DNA of 64,000 bases, from assembly GCA_903910385.1 (NCBI GenBank), contig CAIVZM010000033.1, positions 62,001-126,000 on the forward strand, read 5' to 3'. Source of the stretch: an uncultured Armatimonadota bacterium. GTDB lineage: Bacteria > Armatimonadota > Armatimonadia > Armatimonadales > Armatimonadaceae. A model generated the notes under the pieces. The model made no database searches, was not told where the DNA came from, and was given only the letters and a program-made list of their open reading frames with translations. Of the stretch, positions 33,585 to 40,369 are shown piece after piece (the first letter of the stretch is position 1; each line of letters opens with the position of its first letter). The translations under genes and the position numbers were made by a program.

Positions 33585-33639
33585 CAAAAAATATAAGGTA
33601 AGGACACTCCCATCATCGCGCCATGTAATGGGAGCGTCC
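33585..33639 (-). terminator. Second terminator-like hairpin in the GT leader
   Basis: A 12-bp stem with one G-U pair (33639-33628 with 33613-33602, minus strand) followed about 10 nt later by UAUAUUUUUUGUU. A TACAAT hexamer lies about 60 nt upstream at 33699-33704. The 459-bp gap 33395-33853 contains no convincing gene besides these structures; a 40-codon minus frame runs through the hairpin but has no ribosome-binding site. Confidence 0.5.
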
Positions 33640-33838
33640 CCGCCAAGCCATAATGATCAATCTCAAAGAGCATAACCATCTGTCTTGACTTTCAGAATGA
33701 TTGTATCATTACTTTATTCCGAATAATATACCTTTTCTTAATATTTTTTCATAAGATATTTCATGCTGATGGAAAAGATATTACCTGATGCTCACAGTCC
33801 TGTTGAAATGATCGCAGATATGCCTATTTCCGAGGCGA

Positions 33839-33844
33839 TACAAT
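33839..33844 (+). promoter_or_regulatory. Candidate -10 box of panB (leaderless)
   Basis: TACAAT ends 9 nt before the panB ATG. The nearest Shine-Dalgarno-like GAGG is 18 nt from the ATG, too far. No clear -35. An alternative TTGACT lies near 33686. Confidence 0.4.
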
Positions 33845-33853
33845 AACGATATT

Positions 33854-34708
33854 ATGGCTCTCCCGAATACTCTCACTGTTCCGCAGTTTGAAGCGCGTAA
33901 AGGTAACCTCCCTCTGGTAGTAGTCACTGCATACGATGCGCCACAGGGTCGTCTTGCGGATGCTGCGGGCGCGGATGCTATCCTTGTCGGCGATTCCCTG
34001 GGGATGACTACGCTCGGTTATGACTCCACCTTGCCAGTCACTGTCGCCGATATGGTTCTGCATACGCGGGCGGTATCACGAGGTCAGCAAGCCAGAGCGA
34101 TTGAAAAAAATAGCGTGGAAGATGCCGCCCGTGGGGCGCGTCACGCCTTACTGATTGCAGACCTCCCGTTCGGGGGCTATGGGGTCACCATTGAGGACGG
34201 CGTTCGCGCCGCAGTCGATTTGATACAGGCAGGAGCGCAAGCGGTCAAAGTGGAAGGAGCCGGGGAAATCACTCTGGCGACTATCCGACGATTGATCGAT
34301 ATCGGCATCCCGGTAATGGGACATATTGGGATGACGCCGCAATCCGTGAACCGTTTCGGCGGATTCAAGGTGCAGGGCAAATCCGAGGAAGCGGCGGAAT
34401 CCGTACTCCGTGCGGCGAACGCCATCGTTGAAGCGGGAGTTTTTTCCATGGTGCTCGAAGTGATTCCGGCAACGCTTGCCGCCCGGATCACGGAAGCGGT
34501 TCCGACGCCAACTATCGGCATCGGCGCCGGGCCATTCTGTGACGGACAGGTGCAGGTGCTCCACGACCTTATCGGGCTTACGGATGGCCCTACCCTACGC
34601 CATGCGAAGCGTTACGCCGATATCGGATCATCCTTGCGTGACGCCGTATCCGCCTACGCTGCTGATGTTCGCGCCCGTCGCTTCCCGACAGAGGAAAATT
34701 CTTTCTAA
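33854..34708 (+). CDS. panB: Ketopantoate hydroxymethyltransferase
   Basis: Adds a hydroxymethyl group from 5,10-methylenetetrahydrofolate to 2-ketoisovalerate, giving ketopantoate for pantothenate and CoA synthesis. TIM-barrel enzyme, 284 aa, full length. Motifs: 'VVTAYDAPQGRLADAAGADA', 'ILVGDSLGMTTLGYDSTLPV' with the metal-binding Asp, 'LLIADLPFGGYG', 'AVKVEGAGE', 'PVMGHIGMTPQSVN' and 'TIGIGAGPFCDGQVQVLHD' near the end. With panC at 20654-21523 two of the pathway steps are in the window; panE and panD are not. The GNAT gene follows 17 nt after the stop. Confidence 0.95.
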   Translation: MALPNTLTVPQFEARKGNLPLVVVTAYDAPQGRLADAAGADAILVGDSLGMTTLGYDSTLPVTVADMVLHTRAVSRGQQARAIEKNSVEDAARGARHALLIADLPFGGYGVTIEDGVRAAVDLIQAGAQAVKVEGAGEITLATIRRLIDIGIPVMGHIGMTPQSVNRFGGFKVQGKSEEAAESVLRAANAIVEAGVFSMVLEVIPATLAARITEAVPTPTIGIGAGPFCDGQVQVLHDLIGLTDGPTLRHAKRYADIGSSLRDAVSAYAADVRARRFPTEENSF

Positions 34709-34725
34709 TCACTGCGACTCTTGCT

Positions 34726-35301
34726 ATGCCAACCGCTCACAATATCACGATTCGTCGCGCCGTATCGGGAGATGCCGAGGCGCTTGCGACAGTGGCGCGA
34801 AAGATTTTTGTGGAATCGTTCGGTTGGGAAAACGACCCGGATGTTTTGAGGGAGTATGTGGATGCCCGCATGACGCCGGAGCGCTTGTATAGCGAGATCG
34901 AAGATGAAGCCAACCGTTTCTTTCTTGTCTACTCCCCCGTCACAGAAAATTATGACCCAGCGCCGGGAGTCAATCGGGAAAGCGAAATTATCGCTCATAT
35001 CAAGATGCGCTTTGCCCGCGATACGGCGCCTCCTTGCGTTCACGGGGAAAATGTCGCCGAGCTAGCGCGCTTCTTCGTGCGTTCCGACTGGCAGGGGCGC
35101 GGAATCGCGCAGAAAATGATGAAATTTTGCGTCCATGAAGCGAAGTCCGCAGGTTGTGAGTCTCTCTGGCTAGATGTCTTTCCGACCAACGAACGCGCCC
35201 GTCGTTTTTACTATCGTCAGGGATTCACCGATATCGGAGAGACGGAATTTCCCATGGGCCATATCATCAAACCGGTTATAGTGATGTCCCTGTCCCTATG
35301 A
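34726..35301 (+). CDS. GNAT family N-acetyltransferase
   Basis: A 191-aa acetyl-CoA-dependent acyltransferase of the GNAT fold. Motif A is 'FVRSDWQGRGIAQKMMKFCV' with the pyrophosphate-binding Q-x-x-GxG/A loop (QGRGIA); motif B includes 'LWLDVFPTNERARRFYYRQG' ending in 'GFTDIGE', typical of the group. The N-terminal helix 'AEALATVARKIFVESFG' and a 'LY..I' stretch suggest the YjaB/RimI-like small-molecule or protein N-acetylating branch. It begins 17 nt after panB without a clear Shine-Dalgarno, so it is likely co-transcribed. The acceptor is unknown. Confidence 0.8.
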   Translation: MPTAHNITIRRAVSGDAEALATVARKIFVESFGWENDPDVLREYVDARMTPERLYSEIEDEANRFFLVYSPVTENYDPAPGVNRESEIIAHIKMRFARDTAPPCVHGENVAELARFFVRSDWQGRGIAQKMMKFCVHEAKSAGCESLWLDVFPTNERARRFYYRQGFTDIGETEFPMGHIIKPVIVMSLSL

Positions 35302-35360
35302 GATCAGCGAAAATCGCCTTTGATCCGGCGCCGATCTCATAATATCAGGGCAAACAGCCT

Positions 35361-36365
35361 CTAAAGCGAGACCAGGCGACCTCGCGACGGGGACGAATGA
35401 GTCGCCAGAGAATACGCACGCCCTTTTTCGCCATTTCTGGCATCTTCGGCGCTTTGCTCGGTGCGGTCTGCGATTTCGTCGGCTTCTGCCGCCGGTAAGC
35501 CCGCGTTTTTCAACATCTCTCGCGAAATGCCGAAGTCTTCCAGAATAGGCTTGCGGATTTTCGCCAGATACATACGGGGGCCGTAAATCCCCGCTTCCTC
35601 GATTTGCTGTCCTCGCGCCTCCCAATTAGGAATCAAGGCGTGAGCGGGCATCGAAAAATGGTCGAAAACAAATTTGATATCCGCGACTGTCTCCGCTGGT
35701 TCCAGCGCAAGATATGCTTTCACGCTCTTTCGGAAGAAATTATAGTGGGCGGATTCATCCGACGACACCCAGCGTAGCGTCCGGGACAATGCTTCGTCTC
35801 CTTCTTCTTCGGCGCGGCGGCGCAGGTTGGTATAGTTCAGTCCGGTCGCCATTTCCTGAATCGTGGTGTAGATAATCATCTGACGTGGAGATTCAAAAGG
35901 CAGGTTCCATTCTTCGCCGAGTAGTTGCCGTTCAAAATCTCGCATCTCTTGCTCCGTGCGCTTCCCGGAACGGATCAACCATTCCTCCAGCACGATGCTG
36001 TGTTTGGATTCTTCGTAGCCCCAGTTGGACTGGAAGTAAGCGCGTCCCCGGGAATGACGTACCAATTCCATAATCTTATGGGTGTAGTCCGGCAGGTACA
36101 TTTCGACCGCAGAAAAAGATTGCACGATATCCGCCGTTAAATCGGATGCGTTCGGACTGGTCTTGTCCCAGGGAATATCTTTTTGAATGCTCCAGCGACG
36201 CCGTTCCTCCGCGTTCTTAAAGTAACGCAAGAAGGCTTCAAAGAAGATTTCTTCAATCTGCGCTTGAACGGAGCCACGGCGGGGCGCGGTCAAAGTAATA
36301 TCCGGTTCGCCCTCACGCCCCTCGGTTAATATGCGCTGAACGGCGCGGTCATCGGTACTGCTCAT
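35361..36365 (-). CDS. Acyl-ACP desaturase (ferritin-like di-iron)
   Basis: Soluble di-iron enzyme that puts a double bond into an acyl chain carried by acyl carrier protein. The two iron-binding sets are visible: Glu88 in 'FSAVEMYLPDY' with 'EESKH' (Glu119, His122), and Glu171 in 'TTIQEMATGLNY' with 'DESAH' (Glu204, His207). The helical bundle and the 334-aa length fit the acyl-ACP desaturase family (FA_desaturase_2). The N-terminal ~30 residues are poorly conserved. No ribosome-binding site precedes the ATG. It converges with the GNAT gene and is divergent from the isochorismatase-like gene. Confidence 0.9.
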   Translation of the reverse strand: MSSTDDRAVQRILTEGREGEPDITLTAPRRGSVQAQIEEIFFEAFLRYFKNAEERRRWSIQKDIPWDKTSPNASDLTADIVQSFSAVEMYLPDYTHKIMELVRHSRGRAYFQSNWGYEESKHSIVLEEWLIRSGKRTEQEMRDFERQLLGEEWNLPFESPRQMIIYTTIQEMATGLNYTNLRRRAEEEGDEALSRTLRWVSSDESAHYNFFRKSVKAYLALEPAETVADIKFVFDHFSMPAHALIPNWEARGQQIEEAGIYGPRMYLAKIRKPILEDFGISREMLKNAGLPAAEADEIADRTEQSAEDARNGEKGRAYSLATHSSPSRGRLVSL

Positions 36366-36510
36366 AATTTTGATTTAATCACACGTTTTTTACTGTGCGG
36401 CATCCTGATTCTATCCCATTTTTGATTGCGATATCATAGGATGAAAGACCCAATTTGATACTGAAAGCTCGCCGCGTCACCTCATGACAAAGCGGGAGAG
36501 GGCAAGATTC

Positions 36511-37110
36511 ATGTTTTCGGTAATTACGACGACTCCCGGCGCTCAAACGCCGCGACACCCGGACTTGCTTGATCGCTCACGCACCGCTCTGGTCGTGGTA
36601 GACATGCAGGAAGCTTTCCTGAAAGCGATCTATGGGCGTGAGTCCCTCATCACGAATACGCTCCTCTTATGCCGTGCGGCGCAAACGCTGGGAATTCCGG
36701 TTGTGATGACCACCCAGAATGCCGAGAGACTCGGAGGGGTTATTCCTGAAATTGTTGAGGCGGTCGGATCGAACGCCCAACCAGCGCTAGATAAACTTAC
36801 CTTTTCCTGTGTAGGTTCTCCGGAATTTCTCAGTGCAATACGCGCCACAGAACGCAAGCAGGTCGTTCTTTGTGGGGTGGAAACTCATATCTGTATTACT
36901 CAGAGCGCTTACGATCTGTACGCTGCAGGATTTGCGCCCCATGTCGTTCCCGATGCAGTTTCTTCCCGCACAATTGAGAAACATAAATTAGGAATGGAAC
37001 GGATTCGGGATGCAGGAATTAAGCCTTGCGCCGCTGAGGCGGTCATTTATGAGTGGTTACGCGAAGCGGGAACCCCGGAATTTCGACAAATGCTTGCCTT
37101 AGTGAAATAA
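36511..37110 (+). CDS. Isochorismatase-family cysteine hydrolase
   Basis: A 199-aa alpha/beta hydrolase of the isochorismatase-like superfamily. The catalytic triad is present: Asp31 in 'ALVVVDMQEAF', Lys95 in 'ALDKLTFSC' and Cys128 in 'GVETHICITQSAYDL'. The cis-peptide-preceding 'GVETH' is typical of the YcaC-like branch with unknown amide substrates, not of true isochorismatases. ATG 36511 is chosen because GAGAGGG lies 8 nt upstream; an ATG at 36484 lacks a site. It stands alone; a candidate small RNA gene lies convergent to it downstream. Confidence 0.82.
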   Translation: MFSVITTTPGAQTPRHPDLLDRSRTALVVVDMQEAFLKAIYGRESLITNTLLLCRAAQTLGIPVVMTTQNAERLGGVIPEIVEAVGSNAQPALDKLTFSCVGSPEFLSAIRATERKQVVLCGVETHICITQSAYDLYAAGFAPHVVPDAVSSRTIEKHKLGMERIRDAGIKPCAAEAVIYEWLREAGTPEFRQMLALVK

Positions 37111-37181
37111 ACCACAATATTACAGATATAATTGCAAGAAAACGATTTCATCTATCGCTGTAATCTTGTTTACGGGGTTGT

Positions 37182-37253
37182 AAAAAAGAAAAGCGACCGA
37201 TCCATATAGGTTCGGTCGCTCCCACAGCACGTGGAGAGAAAAGGAGATCACAC
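37182..37253 (-). ncRNA. Candidate ~70-nt small RNA with anti-Shine-Dalgarno seed
   Basis: A complete small-RNA gene can be read on the minus strand in the gap between two plus-strand genes. A near-consensus promoter (37260-37289) predicts a start around 37253. The transcript carries the pyrimidine tract CTCCTTTTCTCTCC near its 5' end. It ends in a 9-bp stem (37220-37212 with 37200-37192, AGCGACCGA/TCGGTCGCT) followed by UUUUCUUUUUU. No open reading frame of note fits. The CU-rich tract could pair with AG-rich ribosome-binding sites (GGAGAGAAAAGGAG), which is the usual way trans-acting sRNAs repress messages. Function and targets are inference. Confidence 0.65.
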
Positions 37254-37259
37254 GCGAAC

Positions 37260-37289
37260 ACTATAACATGGATGAAACGTTTTTGTCAA
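37260..37289 (-). promoter_or_regulatory. Strong sigma-70-type promoter of the small RNA
   Basis: TTGACA (37289-37284), 18-nt spacer and TATAGT (37265-37260) on the minus strand, the best promoter match seen in the window. It points away from the sirtuin gene into a gene-free strand that terminates about 70 nt later. Confidence 0.75.
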
Positions 37290-37308
37290 GGGCAAGAACC
37301 ATTATTCA

Positions 37309-38031
37309 ATGAATATTCAACCGTTTCACCCTGAAAATTACCGCTCTATATTTATTTTGACAGGAGCGGGCATTTCGGTCGCTTCCGGACTGCCGCCTTA
37401 CCGGGGACCAGGTGGGTTATGGGAACAAGCTGATATCGCACGTATGGTCGATGGCGCCAATCTGCCGGAATCATTGCCCGATCTGTGGCGACTGTACAGC
37501 GCTCGTCGCCGCGCCGCCCTTGACGCCCAACCTAATGTTGCACATCATGCTATCGCCACATTTCAACGACGAATGTTCTCTACTCCGGCGAAGGCTTTGC
37601 TGGCGACCCAGAATGTCGATCATCTGCATACGCGTGCGGGAAGCGTCGTTCTGGAACTGCATGGCTCCGCTTTTCGCTCTCGCTGTCTGGATATATGGTG
37701 CTCGCAACCATCGTTTTATGACGAAGCCATCTATGAGAATGTCCCCCATTGCCCCACCTGTGGCGGATTCTTACGCCCGGATGTGGTCTTGTTCAACGAA
37801 AATCTGTCAGAAAGAATACTGGAAACGGCGCTGAATGTGGCGCATTCCTGCGATCTTTTTCTGGCAATCGGGACTTCGGGCGTTGTTTGGCCTGCCGCCG
37901 CCTTTGTCCAAATCGCCGTCAACTCCGGAGCGCGAACAATAAATGTTAATGTCGAACCTTCGGGGAATACCGCATTTCAGGAAGAATATATCGGCGCGGC
38001 GCAAGAAATTCTTCCCCAGCTACTGGGATAG
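37309..38031 (+). CDS. cobB: Sirtuin (NAD-dependent protein deacylase)
   Basis: NAD-dependent lysine deacetylase/deacylase of 240 aa. Motifs in order: 'TGAGISVASGLPPYRGPGGL' (NAD-binding GAG loop), 'TQNVDHLHTRAG', catalytic His118 in 'ELHGSAF', a zinc ribbon with Cys126, Cys131, Cys148 and Cys151 (the first pair spaced C-x4-C), 'LRPDVVLFNE' and 'AIGTSGVVWPAA'. The CobB-type proteins reverse lysine acylation that acetyl-phosphate and acetyl-CoA cause, which would matter in a cell running phosphoketolase and AckA. No Shine-Dalgarno is evident. The last 12 bases including the stop belong to a 29-bp tandem duplication. Confidence 0.9.
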   Translation: MNIQPFHPENYRSIFILTGAGISVASGLPPYRGPGGLWEQADIARMVDGANLPESLPDLWRLYSARRRAALDAQPNVAHHAIATFQRRMFSTPAKALLATQNVDHLHTRAGSVVLELHGSAFRSRCLDIWCSQPSFYDEAIYENVPHCPTCGGFLRPDVVLFNENLSERILETALNVAHSCDLFLAIGTSGVVWPAAAFVQIAVNSGARTINVNVEPSGNTAFQEEYIGAAQEILPQLLG

Positions 38032-38077
38032 CATTCAGAGATAGCCACCTACTGGGATAGCATTCAGAGATAGCCAC
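38020..38077. repeat. Perfect 29-bp tandem duplication over the sirtuin stop
   Basis: 38020-38048 and 38049-38077 are identical. The first copy includes the last sense codons and the TAG stop of the sirtuin; the second lies between it and the end of nagA. Perfect identity suggests a recent slippage event. Confidence 0.9.
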
Positions 38078-38083
38078 GTTCGC

Positions 38084-39253
38084 CTAACGAATTCGTTGGC
38101 CGGCGATATAAACCTGTTGCAGGTTCAGGTTATTATCCAGTAACACGATATCGGCGTCTGCACCCGGAGCGATCCGACCTTTGTTCTCCCAGCCCATGTG
38201 ACGAGCGGCGTTTCCGGAGGTCAATAACGCCAGATCGTTCCAACTGAGGCGGGGAAACCATGCGCGAACGTTTCGCAACGCCTGTACCATTGTCAGGATA
38301 GAGCCTGCGAGTGTGCCATCCGCCAGAACCGCTTTACCATCACCCACCGTGACCGCATTTCCGCCCAGATCATACTGCCCGTCTCCCGAACCGGCTCCCG
38401 CCATTGCGTCCGTGATCAAGATGACACCTTCGACGCCTTTGGAACGTAACGCCAGGTCTATCATTTCCGGGGCGACATGATGCCCGTCGGCGATAATTTC
38501 CACCATGGCGCGATTATCCGTCAGGAAGATCGCAGTCGCGCCGGGCGTACGGTGGTGCAAAGGAGGCATGGCGTTGTAAAGGTGGGTAGCTGACGTTGCG
38601 CCTTTTGCCAGAGCATCCAACGCTTCGGCGCTCGTCGCATCGGTATGCCCCAGCGAAACGACGATACCGGCATTACGGCAAGCCGCAAGTAACTCCGTCC
38701 CGCCCGGTCTTTCTGGCGCGATAGTGATCCGCTTCATCGTTCCGGAAACGATCTCCAACCAGCGCCCGAATTCATCCTCATCGTAGTCCCGGACATATTC
38801 CGCCGGTTGGGCGCCGGGGCGCTTCGGGCTGATATAAGGCCCTTCGAGGTGGATTCCCAGCGCCTGCGCCCCCTCCGGACAAAATTCCTTTCCCTGTTTC
38901 ACCGCTTGTGTTGCCACAGCAAGTGCATGGGAGATCAGTTCCTGACTCTGGGTCATGGTGGTCAGCAGAAGCCCAGTCGTGCCAAAGTTTGCGTGGGTTC
39001 GCAGGATATTCTTTAGAGCGTCACTGGCGAAGGCATCCATGGTATCTGAGCCACCGCCGCCATGGATATGCAAATCCAGAAAGCCCGGAAGCGCCGTCAG
39101 ACCCTTTCCATCGAGAACATCAATACCGGGGCTATTGTGGCTCCTGCCTGCCTCAATAGAGAGAATTCGACCGTCGGCGATTGTCAGCGTTCCCTCTTCG
39201 ATAATACCTTGCGGCGTCACGATTTGGCTATTCGTTATAGTGAGCATAGGCAT
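38084..39253 (-). CDS. nagA: N-acetylglucosamine-6-phosphate deacetylase
   Basis: Removes the acetyl group from GlcNAc-6-phosphate during amino-sugar use and cell-wall recycling. Amidohydrolase TIM barrel, 389 aa. Motifs: 'ALPGFLDLHIHGGGGSDTMD' (metal His pair), 'LGIHLEGPYISPKRPGAQ' with the metal Glu, 'VVSLGHTDAT' and 'SATHLYNAMPPLHHRTPG' (substrate and metal His), and 'LITDAMAGAG' with the catalytic Asp. The small N-terminal beta domain and C-terminal 'GRIAPGADADIVLLD' are normal. No nagB or PTS gene lies nearby. Start ATG 39253; a second ATG two codons later is equally possible. Confidence 0.95.
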   Translation of the reverse strand: MPMLTITNSQIVTPQGIIEEGTLTIADGRILSIEAGRSHNSPGIDVLDGKGLTALPGFLDLHIHGGGGSDTMDAFASDALKNILRTHANFGTTGLLLTTMTQSQELISHALAVATQAVKQGKEFCPEGAQALGIHLEGPYISPKRPGAQPAEYVRDYDEDEFGRWLEIVSGTMKRITIAPERPGGTELLAACRNAGIVVSLGHTDATSAEALDALAKGATSATHLYNAMPPLHHRTPGATAIFLTDNRAMVEIIADGHHVAPEMIDLALRSKGVEGVILITDAMAGAGSGDGQYDLGGNAVTVGDGKAVLADGTLAGSILTMVQALRNVRAWFPRLSWNDLALLTSGNAARHMGWENKGRIAPGADADIVLLDNNLNLQQVYIAGQRIR

Positions 39254-39355
39254 AGTTTTTCAAAGCGCGAAGGACAATGTATGTCGCAATGTCTTTGTCG
39301 CAATATCTATCGAAAAGTGACTTTTGCCAATCTGTATCGGAAAGGATATCAGGGG

Positions 39356-40225
39356 TTAAATCATGTGAGTTCGCCAGAGCCAGTAACCGACTGCCATGAT
39401 AATGACTACCGGAGCCAGCGCCACAGTCAGCATTGTCGCCAGAGAAGGTCCTGACGAACCATCCGCCTTCGGCTCAAACGAGCGAACAAGACCGATGGAC
39501 AGAAGATATAGGCACGCCATCGGAACCGCCATCATCATCATGGTCAGAGGGTCGTTGGATGGCGTGAGAATAGCGGCGGCGACAGCGATGCCTACCGTGG
39601 CGTGACGCCAGTATTTCGTCATGAGATCCGCTGTCAGAAGCCCGACTTTCGCCAGAAACAGTAAGATAATCGGCAGCTCAAAGGATAGTCCGAACGCCAG
39701 CATAATCTTCACCGTCAGTAACATATACGACTGCGCGTCCTGAAAAATACGGACATTCTGCAAATCATGCACATAACCTGCCATCCACGTATAGGCGGCA
39801 GGCAAGCAGGCATATCCAGTCACAACTCCTGCAAAAAACAGAAGGACAGAAAAAGGCGCAAGGTAGTTGATCGGCTTGCGTTCTTGATCGGTTAGCGCCG
39901 GTTTGATAAATCCCCAGAGTTCCAGAATCACAAAGGGAAAGGCGAGTCCGAGACCGCTGATGAAACAGACCTGCATCCAGAGAATGAATCCCTGTGCAAT
40001 GTTGTTGGTAATGAGTTCGCCGCTCAGGTCATGTAATATGGGACGCAGGGGACGTGTCAGGAAGTTCATCATGGGGTTGACCATGTTGTAGGTAATACAC
40101 ATCCCGATCGCAATATACGCGACGGAACGGAACAGGCGGGTGCGCAGTTCCGCCAGATGTTCCATTAATTCCATCTGTCCATCCGCCGGAGCGGAAGTTG
40201 CATTCTTGAAAATTGGCAAGCCCAT
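39356..40225 (-). CDS. tatC: Sec-independent protein translocase TatC
   Basis: The signal-recognising core of the twin-arginine translocase in the inner membrane, exporting folded proteins. 289 aa with six transmembrane helices. Family marks: 'MELMEHLAELRTRLFRSVAY' at the cytosolic N-terminus (the E-HL-ELR motif), 'FPFVILELWGFIKPALTDQE' (the F-P-x-x-x-E-x-W-F-I-PAL motif with the conserved Glu), and 'LAFGLSFELPIILLFLAKVG' with the conserved Phe/Glu. tatA/tatB are not in the window. The ATG lies 9 nt after a perfect TATAAT with no Shine-Dalgarno, so the message is probably leaderless. Confidence 0.95.
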   Translation of the reverse strand: MGLPIFKNATSAPADGQMELMEHLAELRTRLFRSVAYIAIGMCITYNMVNPMMNFLTRPLRPILHDLSGELITNNIAQGFILWMQVCFISGLGLAFPFVILELWGFIKPALTDQERKPINYLAPFSVLLFFAGVVTGYACLPAAYTWMAGYVHDLQNVRIFQDAQSYMLLTVKIMLAFGLSFELPIILLFLAKVGLLTADLMTKYWRHATVGIAVAAAILTPSNDPLTMMMMAVPMACLYLLSIGLVRSFEPKADGSSGPSLATMLTVALAPVVIIMAVGYWLWRTHMI

Positions 40226-40234
40226 AGCGATTTT

Positions 40235-40240
40235 ATTATA
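40235..40240 (-). promoter_or_regulatory. Candidate -10 box of tatC (leaderless)
   Basis: A perfect TATAAT on the minus strand ends 9 nt before ATG 40225. No -35 close to consensus is visible at 16-18 nt. Confidence 0.5.
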
Positions 40241-40322
40241 CAGCGAGCGTAACGCCTTTGGTTCCGTTCACCCACTTTTCTTTGACGCGAACAGAAAAAT
40301 ACCGATAGCGCCTGCCAAAAAC

Positions 40323-40350
40323 AAAAAGCGGTCCTTGCGGACCGCTTTTT
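40323..40350. terminator. Bidirectional Rho-independent terminator
   Basis: A perfect 12-bp stem (AAAAAGCGGTCC / GGACCGCTTTTT) with a 4-nt loop and T-runs on both strands. It sits 20 bp past the stop of the Gly-rich secreted gene and so ends that minus-strand transcript. Confidence 0.9.
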
Positions 40351-40369
40351 GTTACGTCATCTAGCGTCA

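Noticed and set aside
33602-33685. 40-codon minus-strand frame through the first GT-leader hairpin
   Set aside because: No ribosome-binding site, and the reading runs through a structure better explained as a terminator.
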